Counted from the stretch's first letter, positions 8,601-18,845 are shown. The stretch: DNA of 64,000 nt from Microbacterium sp. RURRCA19A (GCF_900156455.1 NZ_FTNQ01000004.1:1-64000), one strand, 5' to 3'. Numbers and translations: made by a program. The notes: generated by a model from the sequence alone, not told the origin.

Positions 8601-11600
8601 ACCAAGGAGGGACGGGTGTCTTCGGCCACTCCGCCGGAGGATGTCCGCAAGGCCGCCGCGCCGCAGACGATTCTGAACGCGAACGGTGTGGCCGCCCAGA
8701 TCGTGGACCCAGTGTCCAAGAGCGGCAGCAGCTACCTCCGCCAGATCACCTTCACCTACCAAGACGGTAGCCAGCAGGCCTGCCCGACGCAGTCCGCGAC
8801 CGGGTACGCCACGACTCCGGTGGACATGCTGTGCAAGATCGCCTACCCCGACGGGACGAACACGCAGCTGTTCTACAACACCGCGGGTCAGCTCGCCCTG
8901 ATCCTGGACCCGGGCAACGAACGCACCATGTTCGGCTACCAGTCCAACGGGTGGCTCAAGCAAATCCGCGACGCCACCGCAAACGACAGCATCCCCGTCG
9001 ATATCGCCTCCGGCACCAACGACGCCGCATCCACCCGCATCACCTACACGGGAGACAAGGTGGCCACGGTCACACTCCCCGCACCCGACGGAATCTCACA
9101 AAGCACCCGACCCTCCCGCACCTACGGGTACGAAAGCGGGCGCACCTCTATAACGATCGCCGGACTCACTGATGCCGTCCAATGGGCGGAGTACGACGCC
9201 GCGTGGCGGCAGACCGCTCGCGTCAGCGCAATGGGAGTCCGAACGACTCAGGCCTGGGATCCGGCAAAAGACCTCGTCCTCTCTAGCACCGATGCCACCG
9301 GGCTGGTCTCAACCCGCATCTATGACACCGTGGACCGGGCGGTAGAAGCGTACGCGGCGGCACCCGCGGCGTGCTTCGGTTCCGAACGACGCCCCGTTGC
9401 CAATGCGGAGAGTGTCAGCGCGTGCGGGATCACACCCGCGAAGGCCTCGACCGTGTACGACGAGGGACTGCGCGGCCTCCAGGTCGCCTACTACAGCAAC
9501 ACCCGGAAGCTGTCCGGCAAGCCCGAGGCGTACGCGCTAGGCGTGGGCGGTCCCGACGGGGCGTTCCAGAAGGACTGGGGAGAGGCATCGCCCATACCCG
9601 GCACGATCTCGGCCGACAACTTCTCGCTCCGCGCGACAGGACTGGTCACCTTTGCTCAGGCCGGCACCTACCAGCTCCGCACTTACAGCGACGACGGTGT
9701 AAGGGTCTGGCTTAACGACGTCCTGATGATCGATCGATGGGTCGATCAGTCACCGACGGATGCGGACAGCGCGTCTTTCCAAGTCGCCGCTGGTGAAGTA
9801 CGACGTGTCCGCGTGGAGTATTACGAAAGCGCTGTCGGCGCGCGCGTTGACCTGCAGTGGAAGCTGCCCGGAGCGAGCGGATTCCAGATCATCCCCGGCA
9901 GCCAGCTACGACCCGACTACGGCCTCGTCACTAGGTCCCAGGCCGATGATGCGACCTCGGTCTCTGGCGCTATCGCTCCTACCGTCACCACCACGACCAC
10001 GTACCAAGACCCCATCGTCGGCCAGCCAACCCAAACCGCCGTCGACCCGAGCGGGCTGAACCTGAAGACCACCGCAACCTACGAGACGCTCAACGGCACG
10101 GGCTGGCTCCGCCAACTCCGACGCTCGCTTCCCGCCGCCTCGGCGGTCGGTCCGACAGACGCAAACAGCACGACCCGCACGTACTTCAGCGACACCGGAA
10201 CGTGGAGCACCGCGAACTGCGGCGTCCCCGCCGGGACTCCCCAGTTCGGCAAGCTCAAATCCGTCACCGGCCCAACGCCGACCTCCGGAACTCCCACAAC
10301 TACGTACTACTTCTACGACGTAATGGGACGCCTCGCCGGCACGAAAGTTGACGGGGACACCGCCTGGTCCTGCACCACCTACGACGCCCGCGGCCGCGTA
10401 ACCAAACAGGTTACTGCCGGCGCCACCGGTGTCTCGCCGACCACGGTGAACACCACTTACACTGCCAACGCGACCGGACTTTCCGTCGCCGTCACCGGAC
10501 CCACGATTGCGGGCTCGACGAATTCGATGATCACGACCAAGACCGACCTGCTCGGCCGCACCACCTCCTACACCGACGTCTGGGGAACCGTCACCACTCC
10601 CACTTACGAGGCACTGACGGGACGTCTACTGAAGGTCTCGACGGCAGCGACCGGCATTCCCAGCACGGACACGGAGTACACCTACGACCTCGACGGGAAG
10701 ATCACGCAGGTCAAGAGCGCCGGGCAGGTCTACGCCGTACCCACATACGACACGAACCAACGGATCAGTCAAGTCATCTACGGTGGCGGTGCCACCCTCG
10801 ATGTCACTTGGGATGTCAAGCGGGGGACGGTACAAAAGAACACCTGGACGTTCCCCGGATCCTCGGTGATCACGGACTCGGTGACGCGGTCCACGGCCGG
10901 CCGAATCGTGCAGGAGAAGATTGTGGACGGAACTGCGAGCTATACCTCCACATATGGGTACGACTCTGCCGGGCGACTCATCAACGCCGCGATCCCAGGC
11001 CACGAACTGACCTACCAGTTCGCATCCAGCGGGGGCTGCGGCCCCAACACCGCCGCCGGTTTGTCCGGCAACCGGACCGGGTACATCGACGCGTATACAG
11101 CACCAGGAGCTAGCACCCCGGCTACCACGACGACGCAGTACTGCTACGACTGGGCGGACCGGTTACTTTCCACCGTCGTAACTGGCGCGTCGCCCAGTGC
11201 GACGACAGTGACCGACGGACTCGCTGCTAGCGACATCGCATATGACGTTCGGGGGAACACGAGTCGCCTCGCTGACATGACATTCAGGTACGACGCGTTC
11301 AATGCCCACGTTGGGACGACATATGCAGACGGTACAACGGTTGCAGTGGTGCGGGACGCAATAGGCCGTATCGTGTCACGCACGATGGACCCGGCCGGGT
11401 CGACGCCAGCGACTACGACCCGCTACGTCTACACAGGTGACAGCGACACACCCTGGGCATCGGTGCCGGCTTCGGGCATGCCGGTTCGCACGATCTCGCT
11501 ACCGGGTGGAGTGAGTGTCGATGTGCCCGCGACTGGCGCAGCGACGTGGTCCTACCCATCCCTCCAGGGCCACACGCTGACTACTAGTGACGGCAGCGCT

Positions 11601-12359
11601 AATACCGGGGTGCGGCTGTACGACCCATTCGGTCAGCCCCTTGCGTCAGGGAGCTTGGCTATCGGTACCGCTGATGCGGACAACTCGGGCATGGTCAGCG
11701 ACACCACCGGATGGCACGAGTCCGCTCAGAAGTTGACGGAAACCGCGGGAACCAGTCTTCTGATCGAGATGGGCGCGCGACTGTACGTGCCCGCGCTTGG
11801 CCGGTTTCTGCAGGTGGATCCGGTCGAGGGCGGCGTCGACAATGACTACGTATGGCCCACCGATCCCATCAGTCGCAATGACCTCAGCGGTCGAGCGTGG
11901 TGGGAAGACGCGGCCGGATTCGCCGGTCAGGCTTTTGGTGCCGCGGCCAAGTGGGTCTGGGACAACAGACGGGAGCTTGGGCATGTAGCCATCAACATTG
12001 CGGCCGGGGTGCTGACCGTGGCCGCAACCGCGGCTGTCTGCGCGGGAACTGTAGGGGTGGGCTGTGTCATCGCCGCTGGGGCTGCATTCGGGCTCTTGAC
12101 GAATGTTGTTCCTCACTTTGCGCTGGATCGAGCAATGGGTCACAGGACAACTGCGGGGGAGGCCGTAAAATACGTATTGGGGGCTCCGATCCGCGGAGCT
12201 CTCGGTGTGCCGATGCAACAGACGAGGCAAGCGATTATGAGTAGTGCCGTGAGTGCATTGAGATCTGCTGTTGGGTCTTTTATGGGCGCGGCCAGATCTG
12301 CGGGCAGTGCCCTTGGAGGCGCAGTACGATCGCTAACGAGAGGATGGCGTTTCTTTTGA
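5646..12359 (+). CDS. Secreted RHS/YD-repeat polymorphic toxin with two PA14 domains
   Basis: The 2,237-residue protein begins at a GTG with a Sec signal peptide (residues 1 to about 30, ending AQA). A beta-rich region and Ig/FN3-like units (about 480 to 690) follow. The first PA14 domain spans about 753 to 905 ([11 protein letters not shown] through a [10 protein letters not shown] motif); the second spans about 1275 to 1418 (with [11 protein letters not shown]). YD/RHS repeats then run to the RHS-associated core near 2045 ([14 protein letters not shown], ending NDLSGR at about 2082). PA14 domains bind carbohydrates, so the toxin may attach to target cell walls. The last 155 residues are the toxin tip: a long hydrophobic stretch (about 2113 to 2155) and amphipathic Ser/Ala/Arg helices, with no nuclease or deaminase motif, which suggests membrane attack. 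It overlaps the next gene by 16 bp. Confidence 0.9.
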   Translation: MLLSRARIFWVSAVAIFALLVGVGVPAQAAEVPVSEPPAEVSDQPALPAGEASEVVASVPEGSFDAPTEEVAPEPVSTVAPAAPVTTSFGSSEIDHDNLEVVSRTEDSTTYRTPDGGLAKYLTPGPQNVETEDGWKEINTDLSSADDGWKVDDHPLHPAFAPSAADTDALSVSRDGHDVSMSLIGAVEGDVAAPFWFWDDHTELTYRDVKPGIDLEYEVQSGGIKENLVLKTLPTTNAWVWRLDPGSLTPALSEDGSVALSDDSGKTVLLIPAPVAFDSSGEQGQREPVSIAPTPRLTKSSDGTWRYGLQVSYQWLTDPQRVYPVIIDPGFAITGSTAYKSDGVVQNNALYVGNTRQGNSNVYWRSVVGVDYGDIPGQFIAGAQLSLGYAGEGTTTNQQGWVHEASCLGYECRSSHITGYNVGTGWVDTDGTGLAERLINRFREGGRPAWLVGGNEDGSYSFKSLDVSMWISYWGYPSVWTSSPANGAKGVSVAPVLTLGASNPGNRPQTYAFEIATDPGMSNFVFTNSWQTGTSVQIPEGVLRPGTDYYWRARVVDDTNGHLGQLTDKYSSVVKFTTNQVPMPPVGSATPGALQTEAVPAVTTLTPTLQVDHVADTDSVGGSMTYQFKIATGSDGKSGAVTASGWIAPGADGKVKWTVPVGALQDGGVYSWKVATRDGADTNWFNPWVKRFRADLRLGSSGPSPFDTAGPVTTNLANGNATVSFASPTVDALGGPMGMSFTYNSQEVPGANRGLTGEYFDARVSSGAPSSFDLTGKVPVLVRTDPGVYFDWGTRAPADALPADYFMGRWTGFITVPPAFVGKQVQFGLRQDDGARLWVNGEKLVDNWALSSPTKTWGPARQFGGNAMPVRFEYFENNGTAVAEMWVRVDGAEYVVPPNWFTKKVQTLPEGWGASAPIAGASSNWVSAQITDSSIILTDVTGRAHTYLKVSGGGYQAPSGEYGVASLDGSGLVVFTDEDGTVYQFTKEGRVSSATPPEDVRKAAAPQTILNANGVAAQIVDPVSKSGSSYLRQITFTYQDGSQQACPTQSATGYATTPVDMLCKIAYPDGTNTQLFYNTAGQLALILDPGNERTMFGYQSNGWLKQIRDATANDSIPVDIASGTNDAASTRITYTGDKVATVTLPAPDGISQSTRPSRTYGYESGRTSITIAGLTDAVQWAEYDAAWRQTARVSAMGVRTTQAWDPAKDLVLSSTDATGLVSTRIYDTVDRAVEAYAAAPAACFGSERRPVANAESVSACGITPAKASTVYDEGLRGLQVAYYSNTRKLSGKPEAYALGVGGPDGAFQKDWGEASPIPGTISADNFSLRATGLVTFAQAGTYQLRTYSDDGVRVWLNDVLMIDRWVDQSPTDADSASFQVAAGEVRRVRVEYYESAVGARVDLQWKLPGASGFQIIPGSQLRPDYGLVTRSQADDATSVSGAIAPTVTTTTTYQDPIVGQPTQTAVDPSGLNLKTTATYETLNGTGWLRQLRRSLPAASAVGPTDANSTTRTYFSDTGTWSTANCGVPAGTPQFGKLKSVTGPTPTSGTPTTTYYFYDVMGRLAGTKVDGDTAWSCTTYDARGRVTKQVTAGATGVSPTTVNTTYTANATGLSVAVTGPTIAGSTNSMITTKTDLLGRTTSYTDVWGTVTTPTYEALTGRLLKVSTAATGIPSTDTEYTYDLDGKITQVKSAGQVYAVPTYDTNQRISQVIYGGGATLDVTWDVKRGTVQKNTWTFPGSSVITDSVTRSTAGRIVQEKIVDGTASYTSTYGYDSAGRLINAAIPGHELTYQFASSGGCGPNTAAGLSGNRTGYIDAYTAPGASTPATTTTQYCYDWADRLLSTVVTGASPSATTVTDGLAASDIAYDVRGNTSRLADMTFRYDAFNAHVGTTYADGTTVAVVRDAIGRIVSRTMDPAGSTPATTTRYVYTGDSDTPWASVPASGMPVRTISLPGGVSVDVPATGAATWSYPSLQGHTLTTSDGSANTGVRLYDPFGQPLASGSLAIGTADADNSGMVSDTTGWHESAQKLTETAGTSLLIEMGARLYVPALGRFLQVDPVEGGVDNDYVWPTDPISRNDLSGRAWWEDAAGFAGQAFGAAAKWVWDNRRELGHVAINIAAGVLTVAATAAVCAGTVGVGCVIAAGAAFGLLTNVVPHFALDRAMGHRTTAGEAVKYVLGAPIRGALGVPMQQTRQAIMSSAVSALRSAVGSFMGAARSAGSALGGAVRSLTRGWRFF

Positions 12360-12592
12360 GCCAGGACTACAAAAGCTTCTTCGCTAGCTTTTCCAAGAGG
12401 CGCGCATTCTTTTGGTTTGCTTGTTTGGGCTTATCTTCGTTCCTCTTAACCTTCAATCATCTTTTTGGCGATTTCTACTGGCTGTGGACTCTTTCGCTTC
12501 CTCTCATCCTCATCCTCATCATCGGCGAGTGGATTCGGTCGCGGCGCGAAAAGGGGCGACGGGAGGCAGATGCTGCTGAATCGATCGACTAA
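12344..12592 (+). CDS. Small two-helix membrane protein, candidate immunity protein
   Basis: This 82-residue protein has two predicted membrane segments (about 22 to 41 and 44 to 64) and a charged tail ([15 protein letters not shown]). Its ATG lies inside the last codons of the RHS gene, in another frame, so its synthesis is tied to that of the toxin. GC content is visibly lower than in the toxin gene. Immunity genes of polymorphic toxins sit directly after the toxin. A membrane protein at this spot fits a pore-forming or membrane-acting tip, since immunity to such toxins usually acts in the inner membrane. The role is inferred from position and topology. Confidence 0.65.
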   Translation: MAFLLSQDYKSFFASFSKRRAFFWFACLGLSSFLLTFNHLFGDFYWLWTLSLPLILILIIGEWIRSRREKGRREADAAESID

Positions 12593-13214
12593 AGTAGACG
12601 GTTCCAACTCAATTCGGCCGGGCTTGCCGGTTGGGTTGACCGTGCTATTGCACAAAATAGATCTACCGCTGATTAACGGAGAAAGATCCCATCTGTGATA
12701 GATGGACAACAGACGGTTTGCCCTCACTGGAGTGGGTGCGGCCGGCGGCTCCGGTGGGTGTCGGGCGCTCTAGAGTTGGTTCTTCGATCTTGGCTGGCTC
12801 GATCTCCGCGTCAATCACGTAGATGGACTACCCACAGCATCCACAGTCGCCCGAAGTCGGCGCGCGATGTGGCCCCTGAGGGGGCGGCAAATACCGTTAC
12901 TCAATTAGTGGGACCTAAGAGTTCGGCCGATGTGCGAATAAGACCGTGAGCAGCATCCGATATTCGACGCTGCCGACCGCGACCAATAGGCAGCTTCTCA
13001 GCGCGGAACAGGCGGCGATCAGCTATCAGAAGGATTTCGCACAGGATAGTCTGAACAGGGCAAGCCCCGTGAAAAACGGCCGGACAGCTCTGGGCTACGT
13101 GATCATCCTGGGTCTCCAGCTGAAGAATGCCCAGTGTTCCACTTGGTGGGGGGATGGCGCTCATGCGAGGAGACATTTTGCCGGGGGTGGCGGCGTGCTC
13201 AGGATGATGCTGCG
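12593..13214 (+). other. Low-GC spacer between the immunity candidate and the LRR gene
   Basis: This 620-bp stretch has no convincing gene. A 90-codon frame from 12,946 to 13,218 starts at GTG without a ribosome binding site and resembles nothing I know. In RHS loci such spacers often contain remnants of displaced toxin tips or immunity genes, and the mixed base composition fits that, but no fragment can be named. Confidence 0.4.
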
Positions 13215-14426
13215 ATGAACATTCCTGCCGACGATGAGACGTTCTCGCTGGAGTCCCTGGTTTCGCGGCTGCGCGGTCTTCCGGACAGCGTGATCGAGCT
13301 CCTCTGGGATCCGTTTGAGCTTCCCAGTCAGGATTTCGGGGGGATCCTGATGAGCCTCCCGGAGGGGTGGACCCCCAAGGGCTCTCCGTCGCTCGAAGAG
13401 GTGCGGCTCGCGGCGCGAATGGGCGTGGGGGTCGCGTGGGGGTCGTGCTTCGATCTTGAGTGGCTCGGTTCTGATATCCGGTACATCACCGCCCTGATGT
13501 GCTCTCCGACGGCTGAACAGACGGGCCACCTCGAACGGATTGAGGAGGCCTCGTCGCTGAGGTGCCTGATGACACCGTTTCTCGGGGTTGAAGGCGTCAT
13601 CGATATCTCCCACTTGACTCAGCTTCGGAAGCTCGTCACCGGTCAGAGCGCGTTCCTCGGTGGATTCGGGCTTCCGCGTCTGGAGGATCTCCGGTACATG
13701 GGCGAAAGCTTGCCCGATGGCGTCCGCACGGGACCGGCCGTGGCATACGCCGTCTTCGACGTCGCCCGCTTCGACGCGAAGATTCTCGAGAACTCGAGTG
13801 GACTGCGTAACCTTCAGGTCGAGCGAGCACGTCACGTCGACCTGAACACCTTCGCGGGATTCACCTCGCTGGAACATCTGTCCTTGCGGCTCTGTAAGCG
13901 CGTGACGGGTGTCGAAGGTCTGAGTCGGCTGCCCTCCCTCAGAGAGCTGCAGATGGCCTTCGTCACCAAACTGGCGGAGCCGGAACAGCTGCTCGACCTC
14001 GATCAGAGCAGTCTGCACGCATGGGGCACCCCTGACCTGGATCCCGAGCTCGTCCGTAGGGCCAAGGAATCGGGGCTCACCTGGTCGGTGAGTCCCGTGT
14101 CGAAGCCCGCGGATATCGTCCGTGTCTCGGAGATCTGGGAGGGTGGCGGCTACGAAGTCACTTTCGACGAGTGGAACCACCTCGCCGCAGCTCTCGGTCC
14201 GGACGAGGGCGATCTCCCCTCCACCGAGGATGTAGAACGCGTCCTGCGGCGTGCGGTGGAGGTGCATGGCTCGCGCGCCCTTCGTCAGTCGGTGCTGTAC
14301 GACTCCGAAGCCGAAGCGGTCATCGTCCAAGTGCCCAACCGTCGCAGTGCCAATCGTGTGCGCGACATCTGGCTCCAGGAACTCCACGATCCCGACATCC
14401 TGAACAAGATGCGCCCAGAAGGCTGA
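13215..14426 (+). CDS. Leucine-rich-repeat protein, possible orphan immunity protein
   Basis: The 403-residue soluble protein contains irregular leucine-rich repeats from about residue 90 to 275 (LTQLRKLVTG, LPRLEDLRYMG, SGLRNLQVERA, FTSLEHLSLRLCKRV, LPSLRELQMA). An alpha/beta C-terminal part has the pattern FDEWNHLAAALG and AVIVQVPNRRSANRVRDIW. The start was set at the ATG at 13,215 because the upstream extension looks non-coding. LRR proteins occur among immunity proteins in polymorphic toxin loci. This gene lies downstream of the toxin/immunity pair and inside the HTH repeats, so an orphan immunity role is plausible but unproven. Confidence 0.6.
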   Translation: MNIPADDETFSLESLVSRLRGLPDSVIELLWDPFELPSQDFGGILMSLPEGWTPKGSPSLEEVRLAARMGVGVAWGSCFDLEWLGSDIRYITALMCSPTAEQTGHLERIEEASSLRCLMTPFLGVEGVIDISHLTQLRKLVTGQSAFLGGFGLPRLEDLRYMGESLPDGVRTGPAVAYAVFDVARFDAKILENSSGLRNLQVERARHVDLNTFAGFTSLEHLSLRLCKRVTGVEGLSRLPSLRELQMAFVTKLAEPEQLLDLDQSSLHAWGTPDLDPELVRRAKESGLTWSVSPVSKPADIVRVSEIWEGGGYEVTFDEWNHLAAALGPDEGDLPSTEDVERVLRRAVEVHGSRALRQSVLYDSEAEAVIVQVPNRRSANRVRDIWLQELHDPDILNKMRPEG

Positions 14427-14471
14427 CGTTCGCGGCAATCCAGGGGAGCAACGTGCGTCGCCGCGGGCAGT

Positions 14472-14864
14472 TCACTGATACCTACAGCCGCGTGTGCGCA
14501 GTTGAACTCCCTCTCTGATCAGACGCTGTCGCACGTTGTTGTAGCTGGTGTCGAGGTGAGACGCGATTGTGGCGATTGGATGGCCGTGCTCGTACATCGC
14601 TCGTGCGACCTGGACCTGATCGTCGGTGAGCGGTCTACGCCGTAGCGCTACCCCCTCGTCTCGAAGCAAGCGAAGAATGCCGGTCTTCGACAGACCGTAG
14701 GTCGCACACAGACTCGGGGTCGTTGCGCCCGACTCGTACTCGGCGGCGATTTGCTTGACCAGGACCGGTTCGAGACGCCGGCGAAGCGATCGACTCACCT
14801 GCTCGACCGGCGTCGCGGACGCGGCAAAATTAGGCGTCAGATCAGCTAATTTCTGCAGTTCCAT
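14472..14864 (-). CDS. Double helix-turn-helix protein, copy 2
   Basis: This 130-residue protein is a close relative of the one at 4,855, with the same two HTH units (YESGATTPSLCATYGLSKTG, and HGHPIATIASHLDTSYNNV ending REGVQLR) and no recombinase catalytic domain. The ATG at 14,864 (MELQKLADL) gives the most natural start. The corresponding codon in copy 1 is not ATG, so that copy must start elsewhere. The gene converges on the LRR gene. Having two copies flank the RHS module suggests past duplication or insertion events at this locus. Confidence 0.65.
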   Translation of the reverse strand: MELQKLADLTPNFAASATPVEQVSRSLRRRLEPVLVKQIAAEYESGATTPSLCATYGLSKTGILRLLRDEGVALRRRPLTDDQVQVARAMYEHGHPIATIASHLDTSYNNVRQRLIREGVQLRTRGCRYQ

Positions 14865-14922
14865 CAGAGGTGGCGGGAGGAGCGCCGATTTATTCGAGTA
14901 GCCGTGTATTGGCTCTACAACA
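14475..14922 (-). repeat. Diverged direct repeat, copy 2
   Basis: Partner of the segment at 4,858 to 5,305, in the same orientation. Similarity runs through the HTH gene and about 60 bp beyond its ATG, ending at TGGCTCTAC. It marks the right boundary of the RHS module; ordinary chromosomal genes begin directly after it. Confidence 0.7.
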
Positions 14923-14940
14923 TCTTCGTTCGCACGAACC

Positions 14941-14965
14941 AAGCGCCGGATACCGTCCGGCGCTT
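14941..14965. terminator. Perfect 10-bp stem-loop near the end of the accessory region
   Basis: AAGCGCCGGA and its exact complement TCCGGCGCTT are separated by five bases. It lies in the divergent gap between HTH copy 2 and the SHOCT gene, without a U-tract, so it may be an old terminator left at the junction. Confidence 0.4.
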
Positions 14966-15124
14966 CGCGTTCACGGGCGGGCTCCCCGCGCCGGACGGCG
15001 CTCGTCACACGCGCCCCCACTTCTAGGGGTTCTCGGCCCCGATATCGCCGCTCCACCCTGTGCGCCGCGGGGACGGCTCCTATTCTGGCGAAGCTTCGCG
15101 TCGTCAACCCGAAAGGCACGCCCC

Positions 15125-15562
15125 GTGCGATTCTCCGAGACCATCACTCCCATCTCCGCCGTCGAATACCACGGATTCTGGGGTTCGTTCTGGGACCTGA
15201 TCTGGTGGTTCCTGGCCGTCTTCATCTTCATCAGCTACCTGTTCGTCCTCTTCTCCGTCATCGGCGACCTGTTCCGCGACCGGAAGCTGAACGGGTGGGC
15301 GAAGGCGGCGTGGGTCATATTCCTGGTGTTCTTCCCGATCCTCACCGCGCTGGTGTACCTCATCGTCCGCGGTCGCGGGATGGGGGAGCGCAGCCAGGCG
15401 CAGGCCGCTCGTTACGAGGAGGCCCAGGCCGCGTACATCAAGTCCGTCGCGGGTCAGACGCTGACCCCCGCGGATGAGATCGCGAAGGCGAAGGCACTCC
15501 TGGACGCCGGGACGATCTCGCAGGCCGAGTTCGACCGGCTGAAGGTCAAGGCTCTCGGCTGA
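15125..15562 (+). CDS. PLDc_N/SHOCT-domain membrane protein
   Basis: This 145-residue protein starts at GTG (VRFSETITPIS). Two membrane helices (about 25 to 45 and 58 to 78) carry the tryptophan-rich pattern of the phospholipase D N-terminal-like domain (LNGWAKAAWVIFLVFFPILTA, without catalytic HKD motifs). A short SHOCT domain ends the protein (DEIAKAKALLDAGTISQAEF). Both modules are common in small actinobacterial membrane proteins of unknown role. It is followed by a strong terminator, so it is probably transcribed alone. Confidence 0.8.
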   Translation: MRFSETITPISAVEYHGFWGSFWDLIWWFLAVFIFISYLFVLFSVIGDLFRDRKLNGWAKAAWVIFLVFFPILTALVYLIVRGRGMGERSQAQAARYEEAQAAYIKSVAGQTLTPADEIAKAKALLDAGTISQAEFDRLKVKALG

Positions 15563-15585
15563 GCCCACTCCTCCACCATCCGAAG

Positions 15586-15616
15586 GAGAGCGCCGGTGCC
15601 CGGCACCGGCGCTCTC
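15586..15616 (+). terminator. Strong intrinsic hairpin after the SHOCT gene
   Basis: A perfect 14-bp stem (GAGAGCGCCGGTGC paired with GCACCGGCGCTCTC) with a three-base loop starts 24 bases after the stop codon. It lacks a long U-tract, as is common in high-GC actinobacteria. Confidence 0.75.
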
Positions 15617-15639
15617 GAGAGTCCACTGGGAAGGTCACG

Positions 15640-17331
15640 ATGACGGATGCGAAGACTTCGGCCGCGACGACCACGGGCACGGCGTCGTGGCTTCCGCTCA
15701 TCGTCGTGGTGTTGACGCAGGTCCAGGCGTCGTTCGCCGTCAATGCCCTCACCGTCTCGATGGCGGGGATCACCACCGATCTCAACACTCCGGCCACGTC
15801 GGTGGGTACGGCGATCACCGCGGGCACGTTCGCGATGGCCGCCTTCATCCTTCTTGGTGCGAAGATCGGCGCGCGCTTCGGCACCCGCGGTGTCTTCCAG
15901 ATCGCGGTCGCCATCCACGCGGCGGCCATGGCGGCCGTCGCGTTGAGCCTCAGCCCGGGGATGCTGTTCATCGCGCAGGCGTCGTCGGGTGCGGTCATCG
16001 CCCTGATCGCACCGGCGTTGACGGTGTTCATCGCCACGAACTACAGCGGCGATCGCCAGGCGAAGGCGATCGGGCTCCTGGCCGCGGCGATCCCGCTCGC
16101 CGGCATCCTCGCCCTCCTTCTGGCCGGCTGGTTCGCCGAGACCATCGGGTGGCGGTACTCCTTCGCCCTGATGGTGGCCCTCGGCGTGGTCAATCTGCTG
16201 CTCAGTTTCCGGTTGAAGCGTGTCCCTGCGCAGCGCGATCTCCGGATCGACTGGACGGGTGCACTCCTGGCGGCCGTGTCCATCATCCTGCTGAGCTTCG
16301 GCTTCTCAGGGCTGAACTCGTGGGGTCTGTGGCTGGCCACCGCGCAAGCCCCCTTCGACGTCCTCGGTGTTTCCCCCGCGCCGCTGCTCATCATCCTCGG
16401 ACTGATCGGCGGACAGCTGTTCTTCCTGTGGGTCGGCAAACGTCAGCGCGAGGGCGCCCCGCGCATCTTCGACCTGCGGGTGCTGGCATCCGGAACCGAA
16501 CTGGCCATCACCGCGTGCATGTCGATCATGCTGTTCGTCGGCACCGCGGCGAACTTCCTGATCCCGCTGTACATGCAGGTGGTGCAGGGTCTGACCGGCA
16601 TCCAGACGTCGTTCTCGATCATCCCCTACACGATCTCGATCTTCCTGGCGTCGACCTTCGTGGCCTACCTCTACAAGGTTGCGCCGCCGCGGATCATCGG
16701 GTCGGTCGGGTTCGTGGTGGTGGCGGCGGCGCTGTCGCTGATCGCGTTCACGATCCGCGGCGACTGGGGCCAGGTCTTCATCGTGATCGGCCTCGTGCTC
16801 CTGGGCCTCGGCCAGGGAGCGATCGTCGCCCTCGTCTTCAACACGCTCCTCTCGTCGGCCCCGAAGCAACTCGCCGGTGACGTGGGAGCCTGGCGTGGCC
16901 TCGTCCACAACCTCAGCGGTTCGGTGGGGATCGCCGTGGCCAGCGCCTTCGCCGTCGGCATCCTGGCCGCCACCCTTCAGGCGAGCGCCGAGGCGCACCC
17001 CGAGATCTCTCCGCAGCTCATCAGCGAGGTCAATATCAACGAGGCCGACTTCCTCACGAACACCCAGTTGGAGGCGATCCTGCAGACGACGAGCGCCTCC
17101 GAAGCCGAGACCGCCGCTGCGATCCAGGTGAACGAAGAGGGACGCGTGCTGGCTCTGAAGGTGTCTCTCCTCGCGCTCGCCGGCCTCGCGCTGCTGGCGA
17201 TCATCCCGGCGACCCGCATGCCGGGCCGTATCGCCGGGGAACTGCCCGAACAGGTGGAGCCCGACGACCCGGATGCCATCGACGCGAGCATCCCCCTCAA
17301 CCCGGTGGCACAGAAGGAGACGTCGTCATGA
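15640..17331 (+). CDS. MFS drug:H+ antiporter-like exporter (DHA2 type, about 14 helices)
   Basis: At 563 residues with about 14 predicted membrane segments, this fits the DHA2 branch of the major facilitator family, which exports drugs or metabolites using the proton gradient. The loop between helices 2 and 3 holds GAKIGARFGTRG (motif A-like). The ATG at 15,640 follows a GGAAGG-type site. Its last bases overlap the ATG of the aminopeptidase gene, so the two are translationally coupled. The substrate cannot be read from sequence; coupling to a peptidase hints at peptides or amino-acid conjugates. Confidence 0.85.
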   Translation: MTDAKTSAATTTGTASWLPLIVVVLTQVQASFAVNALTVSMAGITTDLNTPATSVGTAITAGTFAMAAFILLGAKIGARFGTRGVFQIAVAIHAAAMAAVALSLSPGMLFIAQASSGAVIALIAPALTVFIATNYSGDRQAKAIGLLAAAIPLAGILALLLAGWFAETIGWRYSFALMVALGVVNLLLSFRLKRVPAQRDLRIDWTGALLAAVSIILLSFGFSGLNSWGLWLATAQAPFDVLGVSPAPLLIILGLIGGQLFFLWVGKRQREGAPRIFDLRVLASGTELAITACMSIMLFVGTAANFLIPLYMQVVQGLTGIQTSFSIIPYTISIFLASTFVAYLYKVAPPRIIGSVGFVVVAAALSLIAFTIRGDWGQVFIVIGLVLLGLGQGAIVALVFNTLLSSAPKQLAGDVGAWRGLVHNLSGSVGIAVASAFAVGILAATLQASAEAHPEISPQLISEVNINEADFLTNTQLEAILQTTSASEAETAAAIQVNEEGRVLALKVSLLALAGLALLAIIPATRMPGRIAGELPEQVEPDDPDAIDASIPLNPVAQKETSS

Positions 17332-18845
17332 CGCAGGAGACCGCATCCATCGATTCCCCGTCCGTGCCGGGCCTCGTCGAGCTCGACGCGGTCGTCGTCA
17401 CCCGGGGTGACGGAGCGGAGGACGCCGAGGCCGTCGGCTACGTGGTCTTCGCCGAGGGCGAGGTGCCGCCCGCGCTCGGACTCGATCGCGAGGCGCTCGT
17501 TCGAGCCGGCTTCGACGCGAAGGTGGGGAGCATCCTCTCCATCCCGGTGGCTTCCGGGCCCGATCTCATCGCGGTCGGCGGGGGCGCCCCGGGCGACCTG
17601 ACCCCGGCGCTCCTCCGTGACGTCGCGGCCGCGTTCGCCCGCGCCGCGGCCCGTCGGGCGCGCATCGCGCTCGTCGTGGAGCGTGACCTGCCGGACGGCG
17701 CAGGACCTGCCGAGCCTGCCGCGCTCGTCGAGGGGGTTCTGCTCGCACGTTACGGCTACACGGGTCTGAAATCCGAGTCGAAGCGCGTCCCGCTCGAGTC
17801 GCTCCGGCTTTCGGTCGCGGGGGTCGCCGACGACGCCATCGAGCGGGGAGCGGCAACGGCGCGCATCACCGCGCGCGCCGCCGTCGTGGCGCGCGACCTC
17901 GCGAACACCCCGCCCGGACGCCTCACGGCGACACGGATGGCGGAGGTCGCCGTCGAGCTCGGTGCGACGTACGGGTTCGACGTCGAGGTGTTCGACCGGG
18001 CCGCCCTCGTCGAACTCGGCTGCGGCGGCCTGCTCGGGGTGAACCAGGGGTCCTCCGAGGAACCGCGCATGGTCAAGCTCGCCTACCGTCCGGCGGGCGG
18101 TGGCACCCGCCACCTCGGGCTCGTCGGCAAGGGCATCATGTACGACTCCGGCGGGATCAGCCTCAAGCCGTCCGACCCGATGCATCTGTTGATGAAGATG
18201 GACATGGCGGGGGCCGCGGCCGTGCTCGGCGCGTTCACCGCCCTGCGCGACAGCGGCGTCTCGGCGGCGGTCACGGGCTGGCTGATGTGCACCGACAACA
18301 TGCCGTCCGGAACGGCGTACAAGCTGGGTGATGTCCTCGTCGCCCGCGACGGGACCACCGTCGAGGTGAAGAACACCGACGCCGAGGGGCGCCTGGTCAT
18401 GATGGATGCCCTCGCGCTCGCCGTGGAGGACGAGGTGGATGCCATCATCGACATCGCCACCCTCACCGGCGCCGCGCTGATGGCCCTCGGCGGGTCGACC
18501 GCGCCGTTCTTCTCCAACGACCCGGCCACGGCCGACCTGGCCCTCGCGGCGTCCGCCGCGACCGACGAACCGGTGTGGCGGATGCCTCTGGAGAAGAAGT
18601 ACCGGGCGCAGCTGGACTCCTCGATCGCCGACATGTCCAACCTCGGCGGTCCCTACGCGGGAGCGACCACCGCCGCACTCTTCCTGTCCCACTTCGTGCG
18701 CGACATCCCCTGGGCGCACATCGACATCGCCGGCACGATGCAGACGGAGAAGGACGACTCCTGGCGGTCGGCGGGGGCGACGGGCTTCGGCGCGCGTCTG
18801 CTGCTGCACGCCGCCGCGCACTTCGGATTGGATGCGTCCGCCTGA
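17328..18845 (+). CDS. pepA: Leucyl aminopeptidase (M17 family)
   Basis: The 505-residue protein has an M17 N-terminal domain and catalytic C-terminal domain. The metal and catalytic motif KGIMYDSGGISLKP starts near residue 267; the family signature NTDAEGRL lies at about 349 to 356. M17 enzymes are cytoplasmic hexamers using two metal ions to remove N-terminal residues from peptides. Length is typical. The ATG overlaps the exporter stop, and the next gene (an SLC13 permease) begins about 45 bases after the stop, so this peptidase sits between two transporters. That is unusual for a housekeeping enzyme. Confidence 0.93.
   Translation: MTQETASIDSPSVPGLVELDAVVVTRGDGAEDAEAVGYVVFAEGEVPPALGLDREALVRAGFDAKVGSILSIPVASGPDLIAVGGGAPGDLTPALLRDVAAAFARAAARRARIALVVERDLPDGAGPAEPAALVEGVLLARYGYTGLKSESKRVPLESLRLSVAGVADDAIERGAATARITARAAVVARDLANTPPGRLTATRMAEVAVELGATYGFDVEVFDRAALVELGCGGLLGVNQGSSEEPRMVKLAYRPAGGGTRHLGLVGKGIMYDSGGISLKPSDPMHLLMKMDMAGAAAVLGAFTALRDSGVSAAVTGWLMCTDNMPSGTAYKLGDVLVARDGTTVEVKNTDAEGRLVMMDALALAVEDEVDAIIDIATLTGAALMALGGSTAPFFSNDPATADLALAASAATDEPVWRMPLEKKYRAQLDSSIADMSNLGGPYAGATTAALFLSHFVRDIPWAHIDIAGTMQTEKDDSWRSAGATGFGARLLLHAAAHFGLDASA

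Noticed and set aside
12946..13218. A 90-codon frame between the immunity candidate and the LRR gene
   Set aside because: GTG start without ribosome binding site and no recognisable similarity; may be a remnant but cannot be called a gene.
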